64,000 bases of DNA, taken from Candidatus Aenigmatarchaeota archaeon (lineage in GTDB: Archaea; Aenigmatarchaeota; Aenigmatarchaeia; CG10238-14; SCSR01). The position numbers were made by a program, and so were the translations under genes. Positions 39,002 to 50,011 of the stretch are shown here, piece by piece. A model generated the notes under the pieces. It saw only the letters and a program-made list of their open reading frames with translations, was not told the origin of the DNA and made no database searches. Position 1 is the stretch's first letter, and each line of letters begins with the position of its first letter. The DNA lies in contig JAHLMT010000002.1 in NCBI GenBank assembly GCA_018920185.1, positions 1 to 64,000 on the forward strand, in the 5' to 3' direction.

Positions 39002-41287
39002 TTAACCGATATATCTCGGCGATACTTCCTTCTCCTCTCGTTCAACTTTTCTTCTTCTTTCGATAAATTTTTCGTAATAGTTCATTACATCTTTTGTTAT
39101 ACTTGGTGACATCTTACTTAGGATAGACTCAAAATGTTTTATCTTTACCTCTTTAGCTTTCTTATCTTCTCTTAATGCTTCCATTGCAGCTTCCCTACAT
39201 AAGGATTCTATATCAGCTCCAGAAAATCCTTCTGTTTTTCTTGCTAATTCTTGCAAATCAACATCTTTTGCAAGTGGCATGTTTCTTGTATGAACTTTAA
39301 AAATTTCTATTCTTGCTTTATAATCAGGTGCAGGAACTAATACCAATCTATCAAATCTACCTGGTCTCAATAATGCAGGATCAACGATGTCAGGTCTGTT
39401 AGTTGCAGCCATAACAATTACGCCTTTCAATTCTTCTAACCCAGCCATCTCTGATAACAATTGTGATACAACAGTTTCAGTTATAGCACTACCAGTAAAC
39501 ATCCCTCTTCTTGGAGCTAACGCATCAATCTCGTCGAAAAATATTATTGCTGGCGCAACTTGTTTCGCTCTTCTGAAGATTTCTCGGATTCCCTTTTCGC
39601 TCTCTCCTACCCATTTGCTTAGTAATTCCGGACCTTTAATAGAAATAAAATTAGCTCCCGACTCATTTGCAACAGCTTTTGCCAACAGAGTTTTACCAGT
39701 TCCTGGCGGGCCATAAAGTAAAATACCTCGTGGTGGATTAATCCCCATTTTTTCAAATGATTGTGGATACTTCAGAGGCCATTCAACCATTTCCTGCAAC
39801 TGTTGCTTAACCTCTTCTAAACCACCTATGTCAGACCATTTAACTTTTGGTATTTCAACTAGTACTTCCCTCATTGCTGACGGTTCAACAACCCGTAAAG
39901 CATTTTCAAAATCTTCTTTTGTTACAACAAGCTTTTCCATAGCTTCTTTTGGCAACTCTTCTTCCTCCTTCCATTTAATTTCTGGTAAAATTCTTCTTAA
40001 TGCAGACATTGCAGCTTCTTTACAAACAGCCCAAATATCTGCACCAACAAAACCGTGAGTTATATCAGCTAGATGATTCAAATCAACATCTTTTGCAAGT
40101 GGCATGTTTCTTGTATGGATTTTGAAAATTTCTAGTCTCCCTTCTCTATCAGGAACTGGAAATTCTATTTCTCTATCAAATCTACCAGCTCTTCTTAGAG
40201 CAGGATCAATACTGTTTGGTCTGTTGGTAGCAGCAATTACAATTACCTTCCCTCTTTTCTTTAAACCATCCATCAATGTCAACAATTGAGAAACAGTTCT
40301 TCTTTCAACTTCACCAGTAACCTCTTCTCTTTTGGGTGCAATTGCGTCTATTTCGTCGATAAAAATTATGCTTGGTGCATTCTTTTCTGCATCTTCAAAA
40401 ATCTTACGGAGATTTTCCTCTGTTTGACCGTACCATTTACTGAAAATTTCCGGACCGCTGATAGAAATAAAATTAGCTCCCGACTCATTTGCAACAGCTT
40501 TTGCCAACAGAGTTTTACCAGTTCCTGGCGGGCCATATAATAATACACCTTTTGGTGGTTCGATCCCAAGTCTTTCAAACAGTTCTGGATGTCTTAATGG
40601 AAGTTCAATCATTTCTCTAACTTTGTGAATTATTTCTTTGATGCCGCCAACATCTTCGTATGTGACAGTTGGAATTGCCCTTTCCTCTAATCCTATAGAT
40701 TCTGGTAACTGTGGTAGTATCTCCAGCTCTGTTATCTCTCCAATTCTGACAACACCTCCAGGATTGGTATTAGTCACAACAAATCTTGTCTCACCAGAAA
40801 ATGGTGTGAAAAAGAACTCCTCAAAATCAAATCCAAAATATTCCTCAAATAGTCCAGAACCCCTTCTTCTACCAGCTGGTGCAGGAATTATTATATCTCC
40901 CTTAACCACAGGACGCATGTAAATATTTTGTTTTATTAAATGAGGTGCAATATTGATTATTATACCCTTTTGTGCAGGTGCCAGTGTGACAGATTTAGCT
41001 TCTTTAACATCGGCTTTTCTTAGCTTTACGTATTCACCGACACCACTACCAGCGTTCCTTCTCGTTATTCCATCCATTCGAATGATATTTAATCCAACAT
41101 CGGCAGGATAAGCACGGACAGCTATAGCCGCAGTTATTCGTGATCCTTCTATCTCTATCACATCACCTTCCTTTACTCCAAGTTTGTTCATGGTATTCGA
41201 ATCTATCCTAACAATTCCTCTACCTGCTTCTTCTCTTGCTGTGAGTTCTCCTACTTTCAGCCTTACTTCATGAATTGTTTCAGCCAT
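39002..41287 (-). CDS. CDC48/VCP-like AAA ATPase
   Basis: two [25 protein letters not shown] modules; N-terminal double-psi barrel. Confidence 0.95.
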   Translation of the reverse strand: MAETIHEVRLKVGELTAREEAGRGIVRIDSNTMNKLGVKEGDVIEIEGSRITAAIAVRAYPADVGLNIIRMDGITRRNAGSGVGEYVKLRKADVKEAKSVTLAPAQKGIIINIAPHLIKQNIYMRPVVKGDIIIPAPAGRRRGSGLFEEYFGFDFEEFFFTPFSGETRFVVTNTNPGGVVRIGEITELEILPQLPESIGLEERAIPTVTYEDVGGIKEIIHKVREMIELPLRHPELFERLGIEPPKGVLLYGPPGTGKTLLAKAVANESGANFISISGPEIFSKWYGQTEENLRKIFEDAEKNAPSIIFIDEIDAIAPKREEVTGEVERRTVSQLLTLMDGLKKRGKVIVIAATNRPNSIDPALRRAGRFDREIEFPVPDREGRLEIFKIHTRNMPLAKDVDLNHLADITHGFVGADIWAVCKEAAMSALRRILPEIKWKEEEELPKEAMEKLVVTKEDFENALRVVEPSAMREVLVEIPKVKWSDIGGLEEVKQQLQEMVEWPLKYPQSFEKMGINPPRGILLYGPPGTGKTLLAKAVANESGANFISIKGPELLSKWVGESEKGIREIFRRAKQVAPAIIFFDEIDALAPRRGMFTGSAITETVVSQLLSEMAGLEELKGVIVMAATNRPDIVDPALLRPGRFDRLVLVPAPDYKARIEIFKVHTRNMPLAKDVDLQELARKTEGFSGADIESLCREAAMEALREDKKAKEVKIKHFESILSKMSPSITKDVMNYYEKFIERRRKVEREEKEVSPRYIG

Positions 41288-41529
41288 TACTTCACCATTT
41301 TAATTATTTCATCAGATTCAGGAAATCTTCCTGTTTTCCATTTAGAAAAAATTAGCTTACCATTAATATAAACATCGAATACACCTTTATCACCACCTTC
41401 AAGAATAACTTCTGCATTCTTCACATTCTTTTCCAAATCTTCTTTCAACCATTTGGCTCTTGTGATATATCCACATGGGATGCAATATATTATTTTTATT
41501 TGCATATCACTCCTCTTCCCATTCTTCAA
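41287..41529 (-). CDS. Rdx/SelW-like thioredoxin-fold protein
   Basis: [20 protein letters not shown]. Confidence 0.75.
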   Translation of the reverse strand: MKNGKRSDMQIKIIYCIPCGYITRAKWLKEDLEKNVKNAEVILEGGDKGVFDVYINGKLIFSKWKTGRFPESDEIIKMVK

Positions 41530-41836
41530 ACTCCTTTTCTATACTCCTGTCTAATAATACTTTAAAAGTTTTCCAAATAACTTTATTACTCCACTCTTCA
41601 AAAAAATCGATTATCTCCTCGAATTTATCTTCTGGTACTATGAAGGACGATTGGTCGACTTTGAGATGTGGCATCCTGTCTAATATACCTTCTCTGTAAT
41701 ATGAATATGTTCTGTTATCTTTGGGTACAATCTGCGTCCAGCCATACAACTCTTTGAAGAATTTGCTCTTCTCTGAACTGTTTTTTATCTTTTCTGTTCT
41801 TATCGAGAATGCCACAAGTATTCCTCGCTTTTCCAT
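41507..41836 (-). CDS. Hypothetical protein
   Basis: 109 aa ORF overlapping next gene. Confidence 0.55.
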   Translation of the reverse strand: MEKRGILVAFSIRTEKIKNSSEKSKFFKELYGWTQIVPKDNRTYSYYREGILDRMPHLKVDQSSFIVPEDKFEEIIDFFEEWSNKVIWKTFKVLLDRSIEKEFEEWEEE

Positions 41837-42043
41837 AGTTAGTGTTCTTGTATGTCTAACTATTTAAAGTTAACGGTTAAAGGGTTCTGGTAAGTTGTTG
41901 ATTAATGTTTAAGAAAGTTATGTGTTGAATCAAGTGTCTATTAAATTAACTTTAAGAACCCGACATAAATTTTAACACATCTTATTTTAATTAATCCGAC
42001 ATTTTTGATTTAAATTTTTAAATTTGTACAACAATTTAATTTT

Positions 42044-42196
42044 ATGCCAAATCCAATTGATATATTTTTTGGAATAATTCAAGGAATAGCAGCCGCACTT
42101 TTAATTTTTAGAATCAATAGCCTTCCTGATATTCTTGTCTATTTTCTAGCGGCTATGTTAATAATCTCGGGTATAATAGATCTGTTTAGTATTTAA
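42044..42196 (+). CDS. Small membrane protein (50 aa)
   Basis: MPNPIDIFFGIIQGIAAALLIFRINSLPDILVYFLAAMLIISGIIDLFSI; absent from ORF track. Confidence 0.45.
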   Translation: MPNPIDIFFGIIQGIAAALLIFRINSLPDILVYFLAAMLIISGIIDLFSI

Positions 42197-42198
42197 GT

Positions 42199-42426
42199 CT
42201 ATAACTTGATTTCTTTCTTGACTAAAAGATAGAATAAAATCGCAATCATAGACGAAGTAATACCAGAAATAACCAACAACAAAATAAGTATCGGCTCGAA
42301 TCCGAATTTTGTTACAACAGCAGGTGTAATAACTATAGTGAATAAAACAGCAAAAACTAATGAAGACGCGACAACAAACAAAGGTAAAAGATATTTATGA
42401 TGAGAATTTTTTTGTTGTTTCCCCAT
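42199..42426 (-). CDS. Small two-TM membrane protein
   Basis: 75 aa hydrophobic ORF. Confidence 0.5.
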   Translation of the reverse strand: MGKQQKNSHHKYLLPLFVVASSLVFAVLFTIVITPAVVTKFGFEPILILLLVISGITSSMIAILFYLLVKKEIKL

Positions 42427-42463
42427 GATTTATTATTTTTTATTTGGTAAATAAATAATCTTA

Positions 42464-44527
42464 TTATTTCCATTCTACTTTTGTCGGGCAATTAGGTTCA
42501 AGACACATCCTAAACGGTCTTTTACCCTTTCTAATAACTTGAATTATAGGTGTGTTACATTTTTCACACGCTTTCCCAACAGCTTGTATTTTTGCCATTC
42601 TTGGTAGAGGATAAACTTTATTACATTTAGGATATCCAGAACAGCCCACAAAGAAAAGTCCAGTTCGTTTAGATCTAATAATTCTTAATTCACTTCCACA
42701 CTTAGGACATATACCAAGTCTTCTCTCCTCCTTCCTAGCTTCTTGTAACCCCTCCAATAATTTCTCGCCTATTTTCTTTTCATTCTTTTTGAATTCCTTC
42801 AAAATATCAGTCAAAGTTTCTTTCGCTTCTTCTATTATCTCTTCTCTTTTTTTCTTACCATTGAAAACTAAATCCATCTCTTCTTCGAACTTTCTAGTCA
42901 ATTCTTCACTTAAAATTTTAGGGCAATATTTTTTCAAAGCATTGATTACAACTTCTCCTAATTTTGTAACACTTATGCTTTTACCAACAATATACTTTCT
43001 ATCATATAAAGTCTGTAGAATCTCTGACCTTGTGGCGCGTGTGCCCAGATTTCTTGCTTCCATTTCCTTAATAATAGAACCTTGAGAATATCTTCCAGGA
43101 GGTTGAGTTTCTTTCGCCAGTTCTTCTAATTTTAAGACTTTAATTATTTGCCCAATTTTCAAGTCAGGTAGAATTAGTTCTTCTGTTGTAATGTAAGGCT
43201 CATAAATTTTAGTCCACCCAGGTTTTATCGTACGTTTACCAACAACAATAAACTTATAACCATTAACATCAAGTATCACATTCATACTTTCTCTCAAAGC
43301 TTCATCACCAAAAGTGGATAAAGTTCTTCTTACGATGAGGTCGTAAATTTTCTTTTGTTGTGGAGTGAGTTTCTTGACATCTGGAACCTCCCATGTTGCG
43401 TACACAGCAGGATGAGCAGGATCAGTACGGGTTCCTTCTTTTGGAACTAACTTCTCTTTCTTTAACAGTTCTTCTACAAATTCTTTATAATGGGGGAAAG
43501 TTGCTAAAGCTCTCAAAATCTTTTCATAATTTATGGTTGGTGGCAATTTTTGGCTAGCTGAACGTGGATAAGAAATCGCCCCCATTTGGTAAAGTGATTC
43601 GGCTATACTCATAGTTTGAGTGGGAGAGAACTTAAACTGGTTGTATGCTTCAGTCTGCAAATCTGTAGTGTTAAAAGGTACAGGAGGAGGTTGTTTATAC
43701 TGTTTCTTCTTTATATCCTTTACAATAGCATCCCTTCCTTTGCAAGCATGCAAAATTTTATCTGCTTCATTTTTATCCCAGAGTTTATCTTTTTCATATT
43801 TAGCTATGACTTCCGTACCGTTCATTTTTACATACAGCTGTAATTCCCAAAAGGGTGTGGGTTTAAACTTTCTTATCTCATATTCCCTTTCAAGCAATAG
43901 CGCAAGTGTCGGTGCTTGTACACGTCCAGTAGACAGAATAGTAAATCCCTTGGGATTAACATCTTTCAAAGCGAGTGTTAGTGCTCTCGTAAGATTGAAT
44001 CCATACAGTCCATCTAGAAAATGTCGTGTTAACCCAGACTCTACCATTCGAAAGTTTATGTGATTATCCATATTTTTGTACGATTCGATTAATTCCTCTT
44101 TTGTTAATGTACTAAACTTCATTCTTTTTGCATCTTCAACTCCACAGATAAACCTGAGAATATTGTACAGCAACACTTCACCTTCATTATCAAAATCGGC
44201 AGCGTCCACGAATTCTGATGCATTTTTCGCCAATTCTTGGATATTTTTAAAATATTTTCTTGTCCATTCGGTGCCTCTCCTAGTATAGGTAGGTATCCAG
44301 TCTAAATCGAAAACAGGATAACTCCATTCCTTTGTATCAGAATTTTTGGGATTTAAAACGAACAAATGGCCCACTGCCGGTACACAGATGTGATTCTTAC
44401 CATTAACAGTAAACTCGTAATAATTAACCCCATTCTTTTCTATTACCTTTGGTCTACTATCAGCAAGAGCTTCGGCTATTTTTCTAGAAGCATCTGGTTT
44501 CTCTGTAATGATAAGCGTGTATGACAT
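42464..44527 (-). CDS. topA: DNA topoisomerase I (type IA)
   Basis: TOPRIM ITEKPDASRKIAEAL, DAADFDNEGEVL; SYPRSASQKLP; C-term zinc fingers. Confidence 0.94.
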   Translation of the reverse strand: MSYTLIITEKPDASRKIAEALADSRPKVIEKNGVNYYEFTVNGKNHICVPAVGHLFVLNPKNSDTKEWSYPVFDLDWIPTYTRRGTEWTRKYFKNIQELAKNASEFVDAADFDNEGEVLLYNILRFICGVEDAKRMKFSTLTKEELIESYKNMDNHINFRMVESGLTRHFLDGLYGFNLTRALTLALKDVNPKGFTILSTGRVQAPTLALLLEREYEIRKFKPTPFWELQLYVKMNGTEVIAKYEKDKLWDKNEADKILHACKGRDAIVKDIKKKQYKQPPPVPFNTTDLQTEAYNQFKFSPTQTMSIAESLYQMGAISYPRSASQKLPPTINYEKILRALATFPHYKEFVEELLKKEKLVPKEGTRTDPAHPAVYATWEVPDVKKLTPQQKKIYDLIVRRTLSTFGDEALRESMNVILDVNGYKFIVVGKRTIKPGWTKIYEPYITTEELILPDLKIGQIIKVLKLEELAKETQPPGRYSQGSIIKEMEARNLGTRATRSEILQTLYDRKYIVGKSISVTKLGEVVINALKKYCPKILSEELTRKFEEEMDLVFNGKKKREEIIEEAKETLTDILKEFKKNEKKIGEKLLEGLQEARKEERRLGICPKCGSELRIIRSKRTGLFFVGCSGYPKCNKVYPLPRMAKIQAVGKACEKCNTPIIQVIRKGKRPFRMCLEPNCPTKVEWK

Positions 44528-44557
44528 TTAAATTAAGTATACTATAGAAACTTAATA

Positions 44558-46189
44558 TTATTCAACAACTATCGGCGAGTATCGAGGAATATCTTGAAGT
44601 ATACCTTCTACTGCAGTAATTCTTGACTCTAGAAATACTAGCCTACTGATAATCTCATTTAATTGTTCATCAAAAACTGTCGATGCTTGAATAGTATCTA
44701 TTTTACTTTCGAGTTCATTTATTTTTCTAACAAGTTCGTTTGTTTTATCTTCGGATTTAAGTAATTTTATACCTTCGATTTCGGTTTTTAGAGATTCAAC
44801 TTTCTTGACAAGTTCTGAAACTTCACTTTTTGGTTGTTTCTTGAGAGCTTCTGCCAACTCGCTACTGAGTTTGTTCAAAGCATCCTGTAAGAAATCCACT
44901 TTTTTATCTATATGACCTCTTGTTTCCTGAAGATCTGATATCGCAGCTGTAATATCCGATCTGTTCTGCTCCAAAGACATCAAATTACCTTGAAAAACAG
45001 ACATATCATTTTCAATAGTTTCAATTGTATTTTCTAAAGACTCTATCTTTTTATCTAACCTTATAGATATATCTTGAAAGTCTTTTATATTCTTAGTCAC
45101 AGCTTCTATTCTATCTTCCAATGGTCTTATGACTTCGTCTATTTCTCGTTTAGTTCTTTCCATTTCTTTTGATAACACAGATAATGATTTATCAATCTGC
45201 GAAAACATCTTTTCTGTGTTTTTCATCTTGCTTACTTCTCTTTGTATCCTCTTTTCAACTTCTTCATTCTTCGCTATCGCGTCTTCTATATGATTACGAT
45301 ATTCTTTGAAAGCTTCCAGCTTTTCTGTGACCTCTGTCTGAAGGTCCATCAATTTTTCAAATGTTTCAAGCTTCTTTATCACCGGTTTCAATTGATTTAT
45401 CTCGTTGCTGAAGTTTTCAACAAACTTTTCAACAGCTTCTATTTTTGCTATATTCACCATCCAATCATTTCTAATTTTTTCAAGTTCTTCAACTGCTCTT
45501 TCAGGTAATGGTACTTCGAGTCTATTCTTTATCATCTGTATAACAGATTCTATCCTCTCTATTCTCTCCTTCTCGAACGATAATTCGGCTTTGAATGTTT
45601 CTGTCATAGTTTGTACATCAGAACGAATCGATCCGTAATCTGGTATACTAGATAACACCTCATTTTTCAAATCAGTTTTAAGTGTGTTTAAATCGGGTAA
45701 ATATGTTAATGTATTTTTCATTTGTGATACTCTCTCTTCAAAGCTACTAATCTTGTTATTTAAATCAGTTTGAAGTGTAGTAAACTGGCTTCTAAGTTCG
45801 TTAATGCTCTCCTCTAATTTAGTTGTATCGACAGGAAGAATAGGTAACGATGGTATAATAGAACTCTTGATCTCTTCTAGATTAGGAACTGTAATATTTG
45901 ATACTTTTTCTTCCAGAGTTTTCAGTCTTTCTTCCAACTGAGGAGAAATAGTTTCTTGCGGTTGTTCTGATTTGGTGCTTTCGAGCATTTTCTTAAGCTC
46001 AATAACAGCTGCATTCTCGACCATTGTTAAATCTTCTATATCCTCCACCCTTTGCTTAAGGTCGTCAATAACAGCTGTATCAAATTTACTTAAAGCTTCC
46101 TTCAATTCAGTCATAGTTAATTCCAAATCGGCTACCTTTTTCTGCAACTGTAAAACATCTTTTTTCAAGGAAAAGTCTTCTTTAGTCAA
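44558..46189 (-). CDS. Long coiled-coil protein
   Basis: 543 aa heptad-rich. Confidence 0.65.
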   Translation of the reverse strand: MTKEDFSLKKDVLQLQKKVADLELTMTELKEALSKFDTAVIDDLKQRVEDIEDLTMVENAAVIELKKMLESTKSEQPQETISPQLEERLKTLEEKVSNITVPNLEEIKSSIIPSLPILPVDTTKLEESINELRSQFTTLQTDLNNKISSFEERVSQMKNTLTYLPDLNTLKTDLKNEVLSSIPDYGSIRSDVQTMTETFKAELSFEKERIERIESVIQMIKNRLEVPLPERAVEELEKIRNDWMVNIAKIEAVEKFVENFSNEINQLKPVIKKLETFEKLMDLQTEVTEKLEAFKEYRNHIEDAIAKNEEVEKRIQREVSKMKNTEKMFSQIDKSLSVLSKEMERTKREIDEVIRPLEDRIEAVTKNIKDFQDISIRLDKKIESLENTIETIENDMSVFQGNLMSLEQNRSDITAAISDLQETRGHIDKKVDFLQDALNKLSSELAEALKKQPKSEVSELVKKVESLKTEIEGIKLLKSEDKTNELVRKINELESKIDTIQASTVFDEQLNEIISRLVFLESRITAVEGILQDIPRYSPIVVE

Positions 46190-46751
46190 GTAGCCACCTA
46201 AATTTTATTTGATTTTTCCTTATCTTATACTTTTCTATCCATATCCATCCAAACCATACACCAACTACAGCTAAGATAAGTCCTTCCCTCCATAATACTG
46301 TATGGATCAAATCAAACCAATTGAAACCAAATTTAGCCGAAATTAAGATAGTTGTGGTGATCCGGAAATAGTTTACTAAAAAAATTATGACCACACCAAT
46401 AGCAATAAACTTAATTTTTCTTGTAACTCTTGTAAGAGGAGTTGCGAGAATTAACGCAGCCAATGCATACATACTTTTCCAGCCAGTAGAATCCCACGAT
46501 ATATCTATTTTCTGTGTAACTCCATTTACTACCAAGTTAACGGTTGAACCATCGGAATGTGATTTATAACCAAAAAAATTCAAAGTAACTGAAGCCATTC
46601 TAGCATTTAATTCTTTTAGAGGTTCAAAAGAAAAATTTGTGTATAAGGCGATGTACAAAGGAATAGAAAGTAAATTGAAAACGAGCAAAAAAATTAATAC
46701 AGAAACTAATTTTGACATCACTCTTTTCTTTTTCTGTAACTTTTTAACCAT
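46182..46751 (-). CDS. Archaeosortase/exosortase-like membrane protein lacking the catalytic Cys
   Basis: ISWDSTGWKSMYALAALILATP; NYFRI; FDLIHTVLWREGL. Confidence 0.7.
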   Translation of the reverse strand: MVKKLQKKKRVMSKLVSVLIFLLVFNLLSIPLYIALYTNFSFEPLKELNARMASVTLNFFGYKSHSDGSTVNLVVNGVTQKIDISWDSTGWKSMYALAALILATPLTRVTRKIKFIAIGVVIIFLVNYFRITTTILISAKFGFNWFDLIHTVLWREGLILAVVGVWFGWIWIEKYKIRKNQIKFRWLLD

Positions 46752-47779
46752 CTAATCAGTCCTAATTTCTTAGCTTCACTCAGTTTCTTTTCTATATAAT
46801 CTATTTTTACTGCTTTAATACCATCAAAAGTTTCAAGAGCATTTTCGTCAATCTTGATTATAGGGAATTCTAACTGCTCTGTATCAGATTCTTTTATTTC
46901 ATCGAATGTCAAAACACATTTCACATTTTTCTCATTTAACAAATAGAGATTCTTTTTTGGAGTGAATATAACTCGCCCTTCTAAATCTATTTTTCTGTCT
47001 ATTTCATTAACAAGATTTTCTGTTAACTCTCCTAATTCAACTACAGGATAATAACCTTTTATCTCTATTTTTCTAAGCTTTTTTAAATATTCGAAATTGT
47101 TTTTAATTTCTTGATAATCTTCTGTTTTACTTTTTTCAATTTTGGTTTCTTTTAATCTCTTCAATTCTTTTCTCGCTTCGTTTAGAGCTTGGCTTATTAA
47201 AATGTTTTGTTTTTGCAACAAATTGATTTTATTTTGTTTTTCAACAAGTTTCTTTTGCAACTTCTCAATCAAATCTTTTTGTGTTGCCTTTTCATTCAAC
47301 ATAGGTGTCTCTTGTTTTCTTTCGATAAATTCTCGAATAGTATCCTCAATATTTGGACCTCCCTCTTTGATAACTTTTAACATGACATCTGCAAAAATTT
47401 CTTGTTTATTAAATTTTTTCAAGATATTATTTACCTTAGAAAATAAAGTGCGATAGTATTTCCATGCTTTAATTGCAGCTGCAAGAGCATCAACTTCATG
47501 GTCGTTTTTCAAAATATGATAATTCTCTTTTGTTAGTTCTCTTTTTTCATTTAGACTAAGAGACGCATCTGGCGAATAAAGAATACATCCTAATTTAGTC
47601 GCTACTTTTTCTACTGAACTTGGAACAATTTTAACGTCAGAAGACATCACAACTGGTTTACCGAACTTTAGTATATGATTAATTATCTCTGCTCTGCCCA
47701 TATCACGCTTACTGTAGATATCTAGAATATTACCGTAAGCATCAAGAATAGCTATGCCTGTCGTTATCCCAGGATCCAC
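46718..47779 (-). CDS. DUF460 (RNase-H-fold) protein
   Basis: DPGITTGIAILD; HEVDALAAAIKAW; coiled coil. Confidence 0.8.
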   Translation of the reverse strand: MDPGITTGIAILDAYGNILDIYSKRDMGRAEIINHILKFGKPVVMSSDVKIVPSSVEKVATKLGCILYSPDASLSLNEKRELTKENYHILKNDHEVDALAAAIKAWKYYRTLFSKVNNILKKFNKQEIFADVMLKVIKEGGPNIEDTIREFIERKQETPMLNEKATQKDLIEKLQKKLVEKQNKINLLQKQNILISQALNEARKELKRLKETKIEKSKTEDYQEIKNNFEYLKKLRKIEIKGYYPVVELGELTENLVNEIDRKIDLEGRVIFTPKKNLYLLNEKNVKCVLTFDEIKESDTEQLEFPIIKIDENALETFDGIKAVKIDYIEKKLSEAKKLGLIRWLKSYRKRKE

Positions 47780-47814
47780 AGCAACTATTAAAGCACCCCT
47801 CAGGTTAACACCCG

Positions 47815-48474
47815 TTAATTATAGTTACTGGTTAAAAGTTTTTTTATTTTGTTTGCGAGTTTCTTTCCAATACCCTCTACTTTCATTAACTCTATCTCAG
47901 AAGCTTTAATTACATTTTCTATGCTTCCGAACTTTTCTAATAGCCTTTTTGATAGTATATTAGAAATCCCTGGTATACTTGATAGAACAAACTCTTGTAA
48001 TTTTTTAATTTCTTTTGGTTTTTTCCCATGTTTAAATCCTAAGTTTTGGGTGATATCTTCTTGATCCTTTTTAGCAAGCCAGTATATTGTTTTTGCTGTG
48101 TCTGATACATTCTTTGTATTTATGAATGATACATTAAACCTAGTTATCAAACTTGCTATAGTTGCTTTTAGGGCATTGTCATTTATTTCTCGGTTAGAAA
48201 ATCCTTCAACAATTATAACAGGTTTTTCGTAATTTTCTTTCAGATATTTTGCTTGTTCAAAAATTCTACCATCTATTATCGAAGAAACAAAATCACTATG
48301 AGTCTTCCTTTCTATCACTACACCCTTACTTGAACATGCAAAATCACCAACCTTTAGATTAGTCACATTCACAGTAGCTCCTAGATTTTTCAGATTTTCA
48401 ATAACTTCTTTTTCATGGTAGTCGGCTATAACTACAACTTTATTTGGGAGCTTGAGAATTCTTTGCGTTTCCAT
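47815..48474 (-). CDS. XPF/ERCC4-type nuclease (Hef nuclease half)
   Basis: GDFACSSKGVVIERKTHSDFVSSIIDGRIFEQ; C-term HhH2. Confidence 0.9.
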   Translation of the reverse strand: METQRILKLPNKVVVIADYHEKEVIENLKNLGATVNVTNLKVGDFACSSKGVVIERKTHSDFVSSIIDGRIFEQAKYLKENYEKPVIIVEGFSNREINDNALKATIASLITRFNVSFINTKNVSDTAKTIYWLAKKDQEDITQNLGFKHGKKPKEIKKLQEFVLSSIPGISNILSKRLLEKFGSIENVIKASEIELMKVEGIGKKLANKIKKLLTSNYN

Positions 48475-48475
48475 C

Positions 48476-50011
48476 CTATAACCAATCCAATAGATTACCT
48501 TTTCTTTTTATACCTTTTTCTTTCATTTTGTATAGCATTCTTTTCATTTTCTTTTCTTTTTTTAATGCCGCATAATAATATTGTTCATCTCGTGTGTTTT
48601 TTGTTATCAGAAATATAACTTTACCAACTGTTTGTCTCCCAACTCTCCCACGTCTTTGTATATGCCTTATCTCACTTGGTACAGCTTCGTAGAATATTGC
48701 ATAATCAATAGCTGGAATATCTAAACCTTCTTCACCGACGCTTGAACAAATTAATATAGGAAATTCTGATTCTCTAAATTTTCTCAAAACTTCTAGTTGT
48801 TCTTTTTGTGTCAATCCTCTACCTTCTTTAATAGCTTGACCAATTAAAATCTCAGAATTAATTCCATGTTCATCCAAAATTGTTTTAATTTTATCAACAG
48901 TAGCACGGTAGTTTGCGAATACAATAATTTTCGCATTACTTTTTTTATTTAACAAATCTTTTATAACCTCAACGATTTTTTGTAATTTAGGATGTTCGAT
49001 GTTACTTGCAGATAATTCTTCAGATAGTTTAATAGCTTCTCTCATTCTAGGATCTTTCACCAGTCTAGTATCAGTTCTTTTCTTACTTTTTTCTATCTTC
49101 TTCAGAAAATCGTACAAAAATTTAGCATCTTGTGTTTCTAATAACTCGAGAGCGTGCAGTAATTTTATAGCACTTGCTATTCTCATTATAGCCCAGAAAA
49201 CACTATAATTCTTCGAACCGCTCATGTAACTTGCTGTAACTTTCTTCTGAGCATCCAAGAGCATTTTTTTTGTAGGTTTATACGTGAAAGTGTAGTTATG
49301 TTCTTTAAGCCAGTACAAATCATCTTTTAAAACTTCTTCTAACAAGATTTTTATTTTTTTGAACTGTTCTGGTAGTTCTACATAGATATTTTCATATTCA
49401 ATTGGTTGGATGTATTTTTTAACATCTGAGTCGCTTTCGCTTCTTACCTCTACAGCTTTAATGAATAAATTATCACATATCTCTTGTACTTTTTCTCGAG
49501 TGGCTCCAGGCGATGCTGTTAGACCCAGAATAAGCGGATTTTTTGATTGAATTCTAAATTTCTTAGCTATATAAGAATATGCATATTCTTTTACAGCACG
49601 ATGAGCCTCGTCAAATACGATAAAAGAAAAATTACTCAAATCAATTCGGTTGTTTTCCAAATCGTTCTCTATTGTTTGAGGTGTTGCAATTATTATTTTC
49701 GCTTTTTTGTAAAGTTCAATTCTATCTTCAGGTCTAATTTTCCCTGTCAATAATACTATTTCATCTTCGGGTATGATGGTGAAATTTTCAAAAGTTTTTT
49801 TGTGTTGCGCAGATAAAGGTCGTGTAGGTGATAATATCATTATCTTACTTTCTGGATATTTTTCCAATCTTTCTGCAGCAACTAGTAATGAAATTAATGT
49901 CTTACCCATTCCTGTAGGTATTACAACTAATGTATTCTTTTCGCTTGCTGTTTTCGCAATATTTTTTTGATAATCTCGTGGTTCTAATGTCCCCAATTTT
50001 AAAATTGACAT
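48476..50011 (-). CDS. Hef-like DEAH helicase (helicase half)
   Basis: VVIPTGMGKTLISLLVA; FDEAHRAVKEYAYSYIA; QRRGRVGRQ. Confidence 0.92.
   Translation of the reverse strand: MSILKLGTLEPRDYQKNIAKTASEKNTLVVIPTGMGKTLISLLVAAERLEKYPESKIMILSPTRPLSAQHKKTFENFTIIPEDEIVLLTGKIRPEDRIELYKKAKIIIATPQTIENDLENNRIDLSNFSFIVFDEAHRAVKEYAYSYIAKKFRIQSKNPLILGLTASPGATREKVQEICDNLFIKAVEVRSESDSDVKKYIQPIEYENIYVELPEQFKKIKILLEEVLKDDLYWLKEHNYTFTYKPTKKMLLDAQKKVTASYMSGSKNYSVFWAIMRIASAIKLLHALELLETQDAKFLYDFLKKIEKSKKRTDTRLVKDPRMREAIKLSEELSASNIEHPKLQKIVEVIKDLLNKKSNAKIIVFANYRATVDKIKTILDEHGINSEILIGQAIKEGRGLTQKEQLEVLRKFRESEFPILICSSVGEEGLDIPAIDYAIFYEAVPSEIRHIQRRGRVGRQTVGKVIFLITKNTRDEQYYYAALKKEKKMKRMLYKMKEKGIKRKGNLLDWL

Noticed and set aside
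40366-40578. 70-aa ORF in CDC48 region
   Set aside because: Alternate frame of the CDC48 D1 domain
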